DNA of 64,000 bases, taken from positions 2,046,001-2,110,000 of the forward strand of contig NZ_CP078013.2 in NCBI RefSeq assembly GCF_024112395.2. The letters run 5' to 3'. The stretch comes from Pseudomonas pergaminensis (GTDB lineage Bacteria > Pseudomonadota > Gammaproteobacteria > Pseudomonadales > Pseudomonadaceae). A program made the translations under genes and the position numbers. Shown piece by piece: positions 7,693 through 19,177 of the stretch. Every line of letters begins with the position of its first letter. Positions within the stretch are counted from its first letter, which is position 1. The notes beneath the pieces were generated by a model. It saw only the letters and a program-made list of their open reading frames with translations. It had not been told where the DNA came from and did no database searches.

Positions 7693-10524
7693 ATGCAAGA
7701 AAGCGTGATGCAGCGCATGTGGAACAGCGGCTATCTTTCAGGTGGTAACGCTGCCTATGTGGAAGAGCTTTATGAGCTCTACCTGCACGACCCTAACGCT
7801 GTGCCAGAAGAATGGCGCACCAAATTTCAGACGTTGTCTTCAGACGGCAACGCTGCCACCGATGTATCGCATGCAACAATTCGCGATCAGTTTGTGCTGC
7901 TGGCAAAGAACCAGCGCCGCGCCCAACCGGTTTCCGCCGGGAGCGTGAGTAGTGAGCACGAGAAGAAGCAAGTTGAAGTACTGCGACTGATCCAGGCCTA
8001 CCGGATGCGTGGCCACCAGGCGGCCCAGCTTGACCCGCTGGGGCTCTGGAAGCGTCCTGCACCTGCTGACCTGTCGATCAATCATTACGGCTTGACCAAT
8101 GCCGATCTTGATACGACCTTCCGTGCCGGCGACCTGTTCATCGGCAAAGAGGAAGCGAGCCTACGCGAAATTCACGAAGCGTTGCAGCAGACATATTGCC
8201 GCACCATTGGCGCTGAGTTCACGCACATCACCGATTCCGAGCAACGCCACTGGTTCCAGCATCGCCTGGAAGGTGTGCGTGGTCGTCCGGTGCTGTCTGC
8301 CGACGTACGCAGCCACCTGCTCGAGCGCGTAACCGCTGCCGAAGGCCTGGAAAAATACCTGGGCACCAAATACCCGGGCACCAAGCGTTTCGGCCTGGAA
8401 GGCGGCGAAAGCCTGATCCCGATGCTCGACGAGCTGATCCAGCGTTCCGGTTCCTACGGCACCAAGGAAATCGTGATCGGCATGGCCCACCGTGGTCGCT
8501 TGAACGTGTTGGTCAACACCTTCGGCAAGAACCCGCGTGAGCTGTTCGACGAGTTCGAAGGCAAGAAGAAGGTCGAGCTGGGTTCCGGTGACGTTAAATA
8601 CCACCAGGGCTTCTCGTCCAACGTGATGACCACCGGCGGTGAAGTTCACCTGGCCATGGCCTTCAACCCATCCCACCTGGAAATCGTTTCTCCAGTGGTC
8701 GAGGGTTCGGTGCGTGCTCGCCAGGATCGTCGTAATGACACCACGGGTGAGAAGGTCCTGCCGATTTCCATCCACGGCGACGCGGCATTCGCCGGTCAAG
8801 GCGTGGTCCTGGAAACCTTCCAGATGTCGCAGACTCGCGGCTTCAAGACGGGCGGTACCGTTCACATCGTCATCAACAACCAGGTCGGGTTCACCATCAG
8901 CAACCCGCTGGACGCGCGTTCCACCGAGTACGCCACCGACGTTGCCAAGATGATCCAGGCGCCGATCCTCCATGTGAATGGTGATGATCCGGAAGCCGTG
9001 CTGTTCGTGACCCAACTCGCCATCGACTACCGCATGCAGTTCAAGCGTGATGTGGTGATCGACCTGGTCTGCTACCGCCGTCGCGGTCACAACGAAGCCG
9101 ACGAACCAAGCGGCACCCAGCCGTTGATGTACCAGCAGATCACCAAGCAGCGCACCACCCGTGAGCTGTACGCCGAAAGCCTGACCAAGGCCGGCGTGGT
9201 TGACGATGCGCGTGTTCAGGCCAAGGTCGATGAATACCGCAACGCGCTGGACAATGGTCTGCACGTAGTGAAAAGCCTGGTCAAAGAGCCGAACAAAGAG
9301 CTGTTCGTGGACTGGCGTCCGTACCTGGGCCATGCCTGGACTGCGCGTCACGACACTTCGTTCGATCTGAAGACCCTGCAGGAACTGTCCGCCAAGCTGC
9401 TGGAAATTCCAGAAGGCTTCGTGGTGCAGCGCCAGGTTGCGAAGATCTACGAAGACCGTCAGAAGATGCAAGCCGGCGGCCTGCCGATCAACTGGGGTTA
9501 CGCCGAAACCATGGCGTACGCGACCCTGGCGTTCGAAGGCCACCCGATCCGCATGACCGGCCAGGACATCGGCCGCGGTACGTTCTCGCACCGTCATGCC
9601 GTGCTGCACAACCAGAAAGACGCGGGCACCTACATCCCGTTGCAGAACCTGTACGAAGGCCAGCCACGTTTCGACCTGTACGACTCGTTCCTGTCCGAAG
9701 AAGCCGTGCTGGCGTTCGAATACGGTTACTCGACCACCACGCCAAACGCGCTGGTGATCTGGGAAGCCCAGTTCGGCGACTTCGCCAACGGTGCCCAAGT
9801 GGTTATCGACCAGTTCATCACCAGCGGCGAGCACAAGTGGGGCCGCCTGTGCGGTCTGACCATGCTGTTGCCACACGGTTATGAAGGCCAGGGTCCTGAG
9901 CACTCCTCGGCCCGTCTGGAGCGTTACCTGCAGCTGTGCGCCGAGCACAACATCCAGGTGTGCGTGCCGACTACCCCGGCCCAGATCTACCACTTGCTGC
10001 GTCGCCAGGTGATCCGCCCGCTGCGCAAGCCGCTGGTAGTGCTGACGCCGAAGTCGCTGTTGCGTCATAAATTGGCCATCTCGACCCTGGAAGATCTGGC
10101 TGATGGTTCGTTCCAGACCGTTATTCCAGAAATCGACACGCTGGACGCGGCCAAGGTGACTCGCCTGGTCCTGTGCAGCGGCAAGGTCTACTACGACCTG
10201 CTGGAAAAACGCCGTGCCGAAGGCCGCGAAGACATCGCCATCGTGCGTATCGAGCAGCTTTACCCGTTCCCGGAAGACGACCTGATGGAGGCCATCGCGC
10301 CTTACACCAACCTCACTAACGTGGTGTGGTGCCAGGAAGAACCGATGAACCAGGGCGCGTGGTACAGCAGCCAGCATCACCTGCGTCGCAGCATCGGCAA
10401 CCACAACAAGGCCCTGGGCCTGGAATATGCCGGCCGTGATGCTTCCGCTGCACCTGCGTGTGGTTATGCGTCGATGCACGCCGAGCAGCAGGAAAAACTG
10501 CTGCAAGATGCTTTCACTGTTTAA
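7693..10524 (+). CDS. sucA: 2-oxoglutarate dehydrogenase E1 component SucA
   Basis: A 943-residue thiamine-diphosphate enzyme that decarboxylates 2-oxoglutarate and passes succinyl to the lipoyl group of SucB. The TPP-binding region GDAAFAGQGVVLETF to INNQVGFT is intact, as is the early HRGRLNVL motif. The N-terminus (MQESVMQRMWNSGYLSGGNA) is the usual short E2-binding segment. The length is normal. The frame starts 262 bases after sdhB and is followed 44 bases later by sucB. Confidence 0.98.
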   Translation: MQESVMQRMWNSGYLSGGNAAYVEELYELYLHDPNAVPEEWRTKFQTLSSDGNAATDVSHATIRDQFVLLAKNQRRAQPVSAGSVSSEHEKKQVEVLRLIQAYRMRGHQAAQLDPLGLWKRPAPADLSINHYGLTNADLDTTFRAGDLFIGKEEASLREIHEALQQTYCRTIGAEFTHITDSEQRHWFQHRLEGVRGRPVLSADVRSHLLERVTAAEGLEKYLGTKYPGTKRFGLEGGESLIPMLDELIQRSGSYGTKEIVIGMAHRGRLNVLVNTFGKNPRELFDEFEGKKKVELGSGDVKYHQGFSSNVMTTGGEVHLAMAFNPSHLEIVSPVVEGSVRARQDRRNDTTGEKVLPISIHGDAAFAGQGVVLETFQMSQTRGFKTGGTVHIVINNQVGFTISNPLDARSTEYATDVAKMIQAPILHVNGDDPEAVLFVTQLAIDYRMQFKRDVVIDLVCYRRRGHNEADEPSGTQPLMYQQITKQRTTRELYAESLTKAGVVDDARVQAKVDEYRNALDNGLHVVKSLVKEPNKELFVDWRPYLGHAWTARHDTSFDLKTLQELSAKLLEIPEGFVVQRQVAKIYEDRQKMQAGGLPINWGYAETMAYATLAFEGHPIRMTGQDIGRGTFSHRHAVLHNQKDAGTYIPLQNLYEGQPRFDLYDSFLSEEAVLAFEYGYSTTTPNALVIWEAQFGDFANGAQVVIDQFITSGEHKWGRLCGLTMLLPHGYEGQGPEHSSARLERYLQLCAEHNIQVCVPTTPAQIYHLLRRQVIRPLRKPLVVLTPKSLLRHKLAISTLEDLADGSFQTVIPEIDTLDAAKVTRLVLCSGKVYYDLLEKRRAEGREDIAIVRIEQLYPFPEDDLMEAIAPYTNLTNVVWCQEEPMNQGAWYSSQHHLRRSIGNHNKALGLEYAGRDASAAPACGYASMHAEQQEKLLQDAFTV

Positions 10525-10568
10525 CGCCTTCGCGCTGACTGAAACCGAATTTTAAGGACCCACAGATA

Positions 10569-11798
10569 ATGGCTATCGAAATCAAAGCCCCGTCATTCCC
10601 GGAATCGGTTGCCGATGGCACCGTTGCCACCTGGCACAAGAAACCAGGCGACGCCGTAAAGCGTGACGACCTGATCGTCGACATCGAGACCGACAAAGTT
10701 GTGCTGGAAGTGTTGGCCGAAGCTGACGGCGTGCTGGGTGCAATCGTTGCCGAAGAAGGCGCTACCGTTCTGTCGAACGAAGTCCTGGGCTCGATCGAAG
10801 AGGGCAGCGCTGCTGCTGCCGCTCCTGCCGCCGCTGCTGCACCGGCTGCTGCTGCCTCGGCTCCTGCCGCCGCTCCGGCTGCTGGCGCTGAAGACCCGAT
10901 CGCTGCACCGGCTGCCCGTCAGCTGGCTGAAGAGAACGGCATCAACCTGGCGTCCGTCAAAGGCACCGGCAAAGACGGTCGCATCACCAAGGAAGACGTG
11001 GTTGCCGCTGTTGAAGCCAAGAAAAACGCGCCAGCCGCCGCGCCAGCCAAGGCTGCTGCCCCGGCTGCCGCTGCGCCTGTGTTCGCCGCTGGCGACCGCA
11101 CCGAGAAGCGTGTACCGATGACCCGTGTACGTGCCACCGTGGCCAAGCGCCTGGTTGAAGCACAGTCGAACATGGCGATGCTGACCACGTTCAACGAAGT
11201 CGACATGACGGAAGTCATGGCCCTGCGCTCGAAGTACAAGGACCTGTTCGAGAAGTCCCACAACGGCGTGCGCCTGGGCTTCATGTCCTTCTTCGTGAAA
11301 GCGGCCACCGAAGCGCTGAAACGCTTCCCGGCAGTCAACGCTTCCATCGACGGCAACGACATCGTTTACCATGGCTACGCAGACATCGGCGTTGCCGTGT
11401 CCAGCGACCGTGGCCTGGTGGTGCCGGTACTGCGTAACGCCGAACTGATGAGCCTGGCTGAAATCGAAGGCGGCATCGCTACCTTCGGCAAGAAAGCCCG
11501 TGACGGTAAGCTGACCATCGACGAGATGACCGGCGGTACCTTCACCATCACCAACGGTGGTACCTTCGGTTCGATGATGTCGACCCCGATCGTCAACCCG
11601 CCACAAGCTGCGATCTTGGGCATGCACAACATCATCCAGCGTCCGATGGCCATCAACGGCCAAGTCGTGATCCGCCCGATGATGTACCTGGCACTGTCTT
11701 ACGATCACCGCCTGATCGATGGTAAAGAAGCCGTGACTTTCCTGGTGACCATCAAGAACCTGCTGGAAGACCCGGCTCGTCTGCTGCTGGACATCTAA
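10569..11798 (+). CDS. sucB: Dihydrolipoyllysine succinyltransferase E2 component SucB
   Basis: A 409-residue core of the 2-oxoglutarate dehydrogenase complex. The order is lipoyl domain (residues 1-76, lipoylated Lys43 in [11 protein letters not shown]), a first Ala/Pro-rich linker (about 78-105), an E1/E3-binding domain (about 110-145, [15 protein letters not shown]), a second Ala/Pro linker, and the catalytic domain. It ends with [12 protein letters not shown], which carries the His and Asp of the active site. AAGGA lies before the ATG. Confidence 0.98.
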   Translation: MAIEIKAPSFPESVADGTVATWHKKPGDAVKRDDLIVDIETDKVVLEVLAEADGVLGAIVAEEGATVLSNEVLGSIEEGSAAAAAPAAAAAPAAAASAPAAAPAAGAEDPIAAPAARQLAEENGINLASVKGTGKDGRITKEDVVAAVEAKKNAPAAAPAKAAAPAAAAPVFAAGDRTEKRVPMTRVRATVAKRLVEAQSNMAMLTTFNEVDMTEVMALRSKYKDLFEKSHNGVRLGFMSFFVKAATEALKRFPAVNASIDGNDIVYHGYADIGVAVSSDRGLVVPVLRNAELMSLAEIEGGIATFGKKARDGKLTIDEMTGGTFTITNGGTFGSMMSTPIVNPPQAAILGMHNIIQRPMAINGQVVIRPMMYLALSYDHRLIDGKEAVTFLVTIKNLLEDPARLLLDI

Positions 11799-13334
<1,536 letters not shown>

Positions 13335-13381
13335 GCGAGATAATAAGAAACCACGGCGGAGTTGCCCGTCGTGAGCCTTGC

Positions 13382-13425
13382 GCGCAAGACTCACCGCGGA
13401 ATATCCGCTGGACGCAGTCTTGCGC
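13382..13425 (+). other. Branched inverted repeat between lpd and sucC
   Basis: The 10-bp arms GCGCAAGACT (13382-13391) and AGTCTTGCGC (13416-13425) are perfectly complementary and enclose a second small hairpin, GCGGA-ATA-TCCGC (13396-13408). There is no T-run, so it is not an ordinary terminator. It could be an mRNA processing or stabilising element separating sucAB-lpd from sucCD. Confidence 0.6.
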
Positions 13426-13538
13426 AGCTTTACGGGCCTTGAGCCCCGCAAGTTGCGCAAGCAGCAGTCACAGGTGGCGCGGCACTCATAATGAGCGCAG
13501 CGCCGAATGCGCAGTACCTAACGAAGACGGTAAAAAGC

Positions 13539-14705
13539 ATGAATCTTCACGAGTATCAGGGTAAGCAGCTGTTCGCTGAATACGGCCTGCCAGTTTCCAA
13601 GGGCTACGCAGTAGACACCCCGGAAGCAGCAGCAGAAGCTTGCGACAAAATCGGCGGCAGCGAGTGGGTTGTCAAAGCCCAGGTCCACGCCGGTGGTCGC
13701 GGTAAAGCGGGCGGCGTTAAGCTGGTTCGCAGCAAAGAAGACGCCAAGGCCTTCGCACAGCAGTGGCTGGGCAAGCGTCTGGTGACTTACCAGACTGATG
13801 CCAATGGCCAGCCAGTCACCAAGATCCTGGTTGAATCGTGCACTGATATCGCTAAAGAGCTGTACCTGGGCGCTGTCGTTGACCGTTCGAGCCGTCGCAT
13901 CGTGTTCATGGCGTCCACCGAAGGTGGCGTGGACATCGAGAAGATCGCTCACGAAACCCCAGAAAAAATTCTGAAAGCCACTATCGATCCACTGGTTGGC
14001 GCTCAGCCATTCCAGGGTCGCGAGCTGGCTTTCCAGTTGGGTCTGGAAGGCAAGCAAGTTGCCCAGTTCGCCAAGATCTTCGTAGGTCTGGCCAAACTGT
14101 TCCAGGATCACGATCTGGCCCTGCTGGAAGTGAACCCGCTGGTGATCAAGGCTGACGGCGATCTGCACTGCCTGGACGCCAAGATCAACATCGACGCCAA
14201 CGCCATGTACCGTCAGCCTAAGCTGAAGACTTTCCACGATCCGTCGCAAGACGATCCGCGCGAAGCGCACGCTGCCAAGTTCGAACTGAACTACGTAGCG
14301 CTGGAAGGTAACATTGGTTGCATGGTCAACGGTGCTGGCCTGGCCATGGGTACCATGGACATCGTCAACCTGCATGGCGGCAAACCAGCCAACTTCCTCG
14401 ACGTGGGCGGTGGTGCTACCAAAGAACGCGTAACCGAAGCCTTCAAGATCATCCTGTCCGACTCCAACGTCGCTGCAGTACTGGTCAACATCTTCGGCGG
14501 CATCGTTCGTTGCGACATGATTGCCGAAGGCATCATCGGTGCAGTGAAAGAAGTTGGCGTTAAAATCCCGGTTGTTGTTCGCCTTGAAGGTAACAACGCT
14601 GAACTGGGCGCTAAAGTACTGGCAGAAAGCGGTTTGAACATCATCGCGGCTACCAGCCTGACCGACGCTGCTCAACAAGTTGTCAAAGCTGCGGAGGGCA
14701 AATAA
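13539..14705 (+). CDS. sucC: Succinate-CoA ligase (ADP-forming) beta subunit SucC
   Basis: A 388-residue ATP-grasp subunit of succinyl-CoA synthetase, which makes nucleoside triphosphate from succinyl-CoA. The start [20 protein letters not shown] at 13539 is the conserved N-terminus; the upstream in-frame ATG at 13491 would add 16 residues not typical of the family. [16 protein letters not shown] and [15 protein letters not shown] mark the C-terminal CoA-ligase half. Its stop shares one base with the sucD start. Confidence 0.98.
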   Translation: MNLHEYQGKQLFAEYGLPVSKGYAVDTPEAAAEACDKIGGSEWVVKAQVHAGGRGKAGGVKLVRSKEDAKAFAQQWLGKRLVTYQTDANGQPVTKILVESCTDIAKELYLGAVVDRSSRRIVFMASTEGGVDIEKIAHETPEKILKATIDPLVGAQPFQGRELAFQLGLEGKQVAQFAKIFVGLAKLFQDHDLALLEVNPLVIKADGDLHCLDAKINIDANAMYRQPKLKTFHDPSQDDPREAHAAKFELNYVALEGNIGCMVNGAGLAMGTMDIVNLHGGKPANFLDVGGGATKERVTEAFKIILSDSNVAAVLVNIFGGIVRCDMIAEGIIGAVKEVGVKIPVVVRLEGNNAELGAKVLAESGLNIIAATSLTDAAQQVVKAAEGK

Positions 14706-15586
14706 TGAGCGTCCTGATCAATAAAGACACCAAAGTTATCTGCCAGGGTATTACCGGTTCGCAAGGTAGTTTCCACACCCAGCAAGCCATCGAATACGGC
14801 ACCAAGATGGTTGGCGGCGTAACACCGGGTAAAGGCGGCACCGAGCACCTGGGCCTGCCAGTGTTCAACACCGTGAAAGACGCTGTAGCTGCCACTGGCG
14901 CCACCGCCAGCGTGATCTACGTTCCAGCTCCTTTCTGCAAGGACTCGATCCTGGAAGCAGCATTCGGCGGCATCAAGCTGATCGTCTGCATCACCGAAGG
15001 CATTCCTACCCTGGACATGCTGGACGCTAAAGTTAAGTGCGACGAGCTGGGCGTAGTCCTGATCGGCCCTAACTGCCCAGGCGTGATCACTCCAGGCGAA
15101 TGCAAGATCGGCATCATGCCAGGTCACATTCACTTGCCAGGTAAAGTCGGTATCGTTTCCCGTTCCGGCACCCTGACCTACGAAGCTGTGAAGCAGACCA
15201 CTGACGCCGGTTTCGGTCAGTCGACTTGCGTCGGCATCGGCGGTGACCCGATCCCAGGTTCGAACTTCATCGACATCCTGAAGCTGTTCCAGGAAGACCC
15301 GAAGACCGAAGCGATCGTAATGATCGGTGAGATCGGCGGTTCGGCTGAAGAAGAAGCGGCTGCCTACATCAAGGCACACGTAACCAAGCCGGTTGTTTCC
15401 TACATCGCTGGTGTGACTGCCCCTGCTGGCAAGCGCATGGGCCATGCTGGCGCAATCATCTCTGGCGGCAAAGGCACTGCAGACGAGAAATTCGCTGCAC
15501 TGCAAGACGCAGGCGTAAAAACCGTGCGTTCGCTGGCAGACATCGGCAAGGCCCTGGCCGAGCTGACCGGTTGGGCTGTCAAGTAA
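14705..15586 (+). CDS. sucD: Succinate-CoA ligase alpha subunit SucD
   Basis: A 293-residue alpha subunit that binds CoA and carries the phosphohistidine. It has the Rossmann-type start [13 protein letters not shown], the segment [16 protein letters not shown], and the phosphorylated-His motif [15 protein letters not shown] near the C-terminus. It overlaps sucC by one base (TAATG), so the two subunits are made together. A hairpin follows about 30 bases downstream. Confidence 0.98.
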   Translation: MSVLINKDTKVICQGITGSQGSFHTQQAIEYGTKMVGGVTPGKGGTEHLGLPVFNTVKDAVAATGATASVIYVPAPFCKDSILEAAFGGIKLIVCITEGIPTLDMLDAKVKCDELGVVLIGPNCPGVITPGECKIGIMPGHIHLPGKVGIVSRSGTLTYEAVKQTTDAGFGQSTCVGIGGDPIPGSNFIDILKLFQEDPKTEAIVMIGEIGGSAEEEAAAYIKAHVTKPVVSYIAGVTAPAGKRMGHAGAIISGGKGTADEKFAALQDAGVKTVRSLADIGKALAELTGWAVK

Positions 15587-15614
15587 GCCTCGCGCTTAAC
15601 TGACGCTTCACCCC

Positions 15615-15643
15615 ACAAAGGCCACCTTCGGGTGGCCTTTGTG
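15615..15643 (+). terminator. Probable terminator after sucD
   Basis: A 13-bp stem, CACAAAGGCCACC-TTCG-GGTGGCCTTTGTG. The T-run lies within and just after the stem rather than as a long tail, but position and stability suit the end of the suc operon. Confidence 0.8.
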
Positions 15644-15670
15644 CGTTCTGGGGTTTAATAAAGATCAAAA

Positions 15671-15762
15671 TGTGAGAGGGGGCTTGCCCCCGATTGCAGT
15701 GGGTCAGTTAACAAATACAGTGACTGACACTCCGCCATCGGGGGCAAGCCCCCTCCCAGATT
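15671..15762. repeat. REP pair of the GGGGGCTTGCCCCCGA type
   Basis: GAGGGGGCTTGCCCCCGA at about 15676-15694 and the inverted TCGGGGGCAAGCCCCCTCC at 15738-15757, about 45 bases apart. This REP class has a different core from the pair at 172-268 and from the arrays at 44.7 and 52.3 kb. The remaining non-coding stretch up to 16003 is the brnQ leader, with a small dyad TTCCCTCATCCATAGGGAA near 15943-15961. Confidence 0.85.
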
Positions 15763-16003
15763 TATCTGCATTGCCAGATTAAGTATGAAAACGCGACATA
15801 GAGATGTCGCTTATCGGACAGTCCGCCCCGCAACAGTGCGTTTGTCAGCCCAATTCTGTACCCTAGCTGCCTCTTTATGCGTCCGCATCCCAAAAGGAAG
15901 CCGCGCGCTAGACCGGTCGGCTCCCATAAGGGCCGGCAGTATTTCCCTCATCCATAGGGAATCCCTCTCTAAATTCCGATTCAGTAGTGTGGTATTTCCT
16001 CAA

Positions 16004-17317
16004 ATGAAAGTGTTGAAAAGCCAGGACATCCTGGCGCTGGGCTTCATGACGTTTGCCCTGTTCGTGGGCGCTGGCAACATCATCTTCCCGCCTATCGTTG
16101 GTTTGCAGTCCGGGCCTCATGTCTGGATGGCAGCGCTGGGCTTCCTGATCACCGCCGTTGGCCTGCCGGTGGTCACCGTGATCGCCCTGGCCAAGGTTGG
16201 CGGCGGCATGGACGCGTTGAGCAGCCCGATCGGCAAGATCGCCGGTGGGCTGCTGGCGGCGGCGGCGTACCTGGCGGTAGGGCCGCTGTTCGCCACCCCG
16301 CGCACCGCGACCGTCTCGTTCGAGGTGGGCCTGGCGCCGCTGACCGGCGAAAGCGCGCTGGCGCTGTTCCTCTACAGCTCGGTGTACTTCCTGGTGGTGT
16401 TCTTCGTTTCCCTGTACCCAGGTCGACTGCTGGACACCGTTGGGCGTTTTTTGGCGCCACTGAAGATCATCGCCCTGGCCATCCTCGGTATCGCCGCGTT
16501 TGCCTTGCCGGCCGGTGATGTGGGCGTTGCCACGCCGGAATACGTGGCTGCACCGTTCTCCCAAGGCTTCATCAATGGCTACCTGACCATGGATACCCTG
16601 GGCGCCCTGGTGTTCGGCATCGTGATCGTCAACGCCATTCGTTCCCGTGGCGTGGAATCCCCGCAGTTGATCACCCGCTACGCGATCATTGCCGGGCTGA
16701 TTGCCGGCGTGGGCCTGGCCCTGGTGTATGTCAGCCTGTTCCGCCTGGGCTCGGGCAGCCATGCCGTGGCGGCCGGTGCCAGCAATGGCGCGGCGGTGCT
16801 GCACGCCTATGTGCAACACACGTTTGGCTCCCTGGGCAGCGGCTTCCTGGCGGTACTGATCTCCCTGGCGTGCCTGGTGACGGCGGTGGGCCTGACCTGC
16901 GCCTGCGCCGAGTACTTCAGCAAAATCCTTCCGCTGTCCTACAAGGCATTGGTGGTGATCCTCGCGCTGTTCTCGCTGTTTGTGTCGAACCTGGGCCTGA
17001 CCAAGCTGATTGCGTTCTCGATCCCGGTGCTCACCGCGATCTACCCGCCGTGCATCGTGCTGGTGGCGCTGAGCTTCTGCAAAGACTTCTGGCAGGAGCA
17101 GGGCCGCATCGTTGGCCCGGTAATGCTGGTGTCGTTCATCTTCGGTTGCATCGACGCGCTCAAGGGCGCGGGCCTGGCGGACTGGCTGCCTGCGCAGTTG
17201 GCGCACCTGCCACTGAGCGAGCAGGGCCTGGCGTGGTTGGTGCCATCGGTGATGACACTGGCCGTGGCGTTTGGGGTCGATCGCATGCTTGGTAAGCGCA
17301 GCGAAGCCATCGCTTAA
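16004..17317 (+). CDS. brnQ: Branched-chain amino acid:cation symporter BrnQ (BraB/BraZ-like)
   Basis: A 437-residue LIVCS-family carrier that imports leucine, isoleucine and valine with a cation; about 12 membrane spans. The N-terminus [20 protein letters not shown] and the segment [11 protein letters not shown] are characteristic. I start at 16004: the frame is open 73 codons further up, but that extension is arginine-rich, not membrane-like and unlike the family. A terminator follows directly. Confidence 0.93.
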   Translation: MKVLKSQDILALGFMTFALFVGAGNIIFPPIVGLQSGPHVWMAALGFLITAVGLPVVTVIALAKVGGGMDALSSPIGKIAGGLLAAAAYLAVGPLFATPRTATVSFEVGLAPLTGESALALFLYSSVYFLVVFFVSLYPGRLLDTVGRFLAPLKIIALAILGIAAFALPAGDVGVATPEYVAAPFSQGFINGYLTMDTLGALVFGIVIVNAIRSRGVESPQLITRYAIIAGLIAGVGLALVYVSLFRLGSGSHAVAAGASNGAAVLHAYVQHTFGSLGSGFLAVLISLACLVTAVGLTCACAEYFSKILPLSYKALVVILALFSLFVSNLGLTKLIAFSIPVLTAIYPPCIVLVALSFCKDFWQEQGRIVGPVMLVSFIFGCIDALKGAGLADWLPAQLAHLPLSEQGLAWLVPSVMTLAVAFGVDRMLGKRSEAIA

Positions 17318-17340
17318 ATAACCGGGTTTACGTTACAAGG

Positions 17341-17377
17341 AAATGCCTCGTATCAATCGATACGGGGCATTTTTTAT
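17341..17377 (+). terminator. Intrinsic terminator after brnQ
   Basis: The stem AATGCCTCGTATC/GATACGGGGCATT with a short AATC loop is followed by TTTTT, 24 bases after the brnQ stop. A solitary degenerate REP-like sequence (GCGCTGGCTTGCCAGCTCC) lies just after it at about 17400-17418. Confidence 0.9.
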
Positions 17378-17462
17378 GCTTATAGAACACGATCCTGTAG
17401 GCGCTGGCTTGCCAGCTCCAAGAATAGATTGTGTTCACCCAACCAACGTTGATAGGACCCGC

Positions 17463-18200
17463 ATGTCGTTCGTCGAAACCAATCAGATCCACCTGCTTGC
17501 CGCGCTCTGGTTCGTCCTGTGCTGGGGCGGCTACACCCGTTATGCCACCTGGAAGGCCCGGGATACCGCGTGCCTGGCCAGTGTGCTGCACCTGTATCGC
17601 GAAGACTGGATGCGCCGGATGCTGCTGCGCGATAACCGTATCGCCGACGCCAGTGTGATCGGCAACCTGGAGCGCAATGCCTCATTCTTTGCCTCCAGCA
17701 CCCTGATCATCCTGGCCGGTATTCTTACCGTGCTGGGTGCCTCGGAGCGTGCGGTGTCGTTGCTGGCAGATATCCCCATGGTGCAACAGGCTTCCCAGGG
17801 CATGTCGGAGATCAAGCTGCTGTGTTTGGCGTTGGTGTTTGTCTATGCGTTCTTCACGTTCAGTTGGTGCATGCGCCAGTACAACTTCGCGGCGGTGCTG
17901 GTGGGCTCGGCGCCGATGATCGGCGAGCGACATGTGTCCGAACAGGAGCGCCGGGCGTTTGCCCTGCGGGCGGCGCGGGTGATTTCCATGGCCGCCAACC
18001 AGTTCAACTTTGGCCTGCGGGCTTATTACTTCGGCATGACCATGCTGGCGTGGTTTGTCAGCCCCTGGTTGTTCATGTTGATGAGCAGTGGGGTGGTGTT
18101 GGTGCTGTACCGTCGGGAGTTTCACTCCGACGTCTTGCAAGTGATGGTGTATACCCAGACGGACACACCGCCACCGGAAGCGGTTAAAGAAGCCGGTTAA
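17463..18200 (+). CDS. DUF599 membrane protein
   Basis: A 245-residue protein matching the DUF599 family in layout: an N-terminal span (about residues 9-25), a YxxRY-like turn (GGYTRYATW), a conserved RxNR-type segment (LLRDNRIADASVIGNLERNA), then three further spans (about 75-97, 117-140 and 195-220). It is probably an inner-membrane protein of unknown function. The ATG at 17463 (MSFVETNQIHLLAALWF) is preferred to upstream starts that run through the brnQ terminator. A bidirectional terminator follows. Confidence 0.82.
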   Translation: MSFVETNQIHLLAALWFVLCWGGYTRYATWKARDTACLASVLHLYREDWMRRMLLRDNRIADASVIGNLERNASFFASSTLIILAGILTVLGASERAVSLLADIPMVQQASQGMSEIKLLCLALVFVYAFFTFSWCMRQYNFAAVLVGSAPMIGERHVSEQERRAFALRAARVISMAANQFNFGLRAYYFGMTMLAWFVSPWLFMLMSSGVVLVLYRREFHSDVLQVMVYTQTDTPPPEAVKEAG

Positions 18201-18231
18201 CTAACCCTTCAAATAAAAAAGCCAGGCAAAG

Positions 18232-18264
18232 AAAAGCCCGCTATCTAAGCGGGCTTTCTTTTTG
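18232..18264. terminator. Bidirectional intrinsic terminator
   Basis: The stem AAAGCCCGCT-ATCTA-AGCGGGCTTT has T-runs on both strands. It lies between the convergent DUF599 gene and the small lipoprotein gene and can serve both. Confidence 0.9.
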
Positions 18265-18290
18265 CAGCGAAGCTATTTCAAACCGCGGTC

Positions 18291-18542
18291 TCAAGAACCG
18301 GTGGCAGGGGTAGCAGGTGCTGCTTCTTTTGCGGCGGCTTCGTTCGATTCAGCCTGAGCTTTGGCAGCATCGGCGTTTTCTTTCGCAGCGTCGTTCACTT
18401 TATCCTGAGCCTTGGCCATATCTTTCTGAGCTTGCTCAGAATGTGCTGCGGCGTCTTGGGCTTTGTCTTCGGATTTCTTATCGCAGGCAGCGAGACCGAG
18501 GGCAGCGGCCAACATCATGGAAATAGCTAAAGTCTTGCGCAT
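18291..18542 (-). CDS. Small Ala/Lys/Glu-rich lipoprotein
   Basis: An 83-residue predicted lipoprotein. Residues 1-20 form a signal with lipobox LAAC (MRKTLAISMMLAAALGLAAC), after which almost everything is Ala, Lys, Asp, Glu and Gln in a heptad-like pattern, so a coiled coil anchored to the outer membrane is likely. Residue 2 after the Cys is Asp-like (CDKK), which in enterobacteria can signal inner-membrane retention; in Pseudomonas the rule differs. AAGGAG lies 9 bases before the ATG at 18542. Function unknown; it resembles small stress-induced lipoproteins in composition only. Confidence 0.85.
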   Translation of the reverse strand: MRKTLAISMMLAAALGLAACDKKSEDKAQDAAAHSEQAQKDMAKAQDKVNDAAKENADAAKAQAESNEAAAKEAAPATPATGS

Positions 18543-18700
18543 GGGGTGTTTCTCCTTATTGAAGATATCTACTGGCCTTTCGAGCATGGCGGTTCGGCAT
18601 TAGTTCCTTTTATTCCATAGATATATAAATCGCTGACTAGCCGGAACTTTTGCCCGCCCCACCCATTCTGCGGATCAACACTAATAAGAGTCTGGAACGA

Positions 18701-19177
18701 ATGACCGAAAACCCCTTGTTAGAGCGTGCGACACGCTTTGTCTCGGCCTTGCGCCATTGCCAAGTGCTGGGTATTACCGCTCATCATGCCAACGCAGACG
18801 GCATCACGCTGATCATGCCCTACGCACCGCATCTGGTCGGCGACCCCCGGACCGGCGTGATCCACGGCGGTGCGCTGACCTCGCTGATGGACACCGCGTG
18901 CGGCATGGCGACCCTGTGCGTTTTACCCGAATTCGAAGTGTGCCCGACCCTGGACCTGCGCGTTGACTACATGCATCCCGCCGCGCCACATAAACCTGTG
19001 TACGGCTTTGCCCAATGCTACCGGGTGACCACCGACGTGATCTTCACCCGTGGCTTTGCCTACCAGGACGATCCGCAGGAACCCATCGCCCATGTGGTGG
19101 GCACATTCATGCGCATGGGCAAGCGCCTCAAGGGCGCGCAAGGACTGGGCAACACGATCAAGGGAGAGCAACCATGA
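18701..19177 (+). CDS. PaaI-family hotdog thioesterase (first of a tandem pair)
   Basis: A 158-residue hotdog-fold protein with the thioesterase signature VIHGGALTSLMDTA; Asp64 is the likely catalytic acid. These enzymes hydrolyse acyl- or aryl-CoA thioesters. The ATG at 18701 starts MTENPLLERATRF. The stop overlaps the next hotdog gene by four bases (ATGA), so the two products may form a hetero-oligomer or act on related thioesters. The substrate cannot be read from the sequence. Confidence 0.85.
   Translation: MTENPLLERATRFVSALRHCQVLGITAHHANADGITLIMPYAPHLVGDPRTGVIHGGALTSLMDTACGMATLCVLPEFEVCPTLDLRVDYMHPAAPHKPVYGFAQCYRVTTDVIFTRGFAYQDDPQEPIAHVVGTFMRMGKRLKGAQGLGNTIKGEQP

Noticed and set aside
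8161-10506. A 781-codon minus-strand frame
   Set aside because: It lies wholly opposite sucA and has no recognisable domain.
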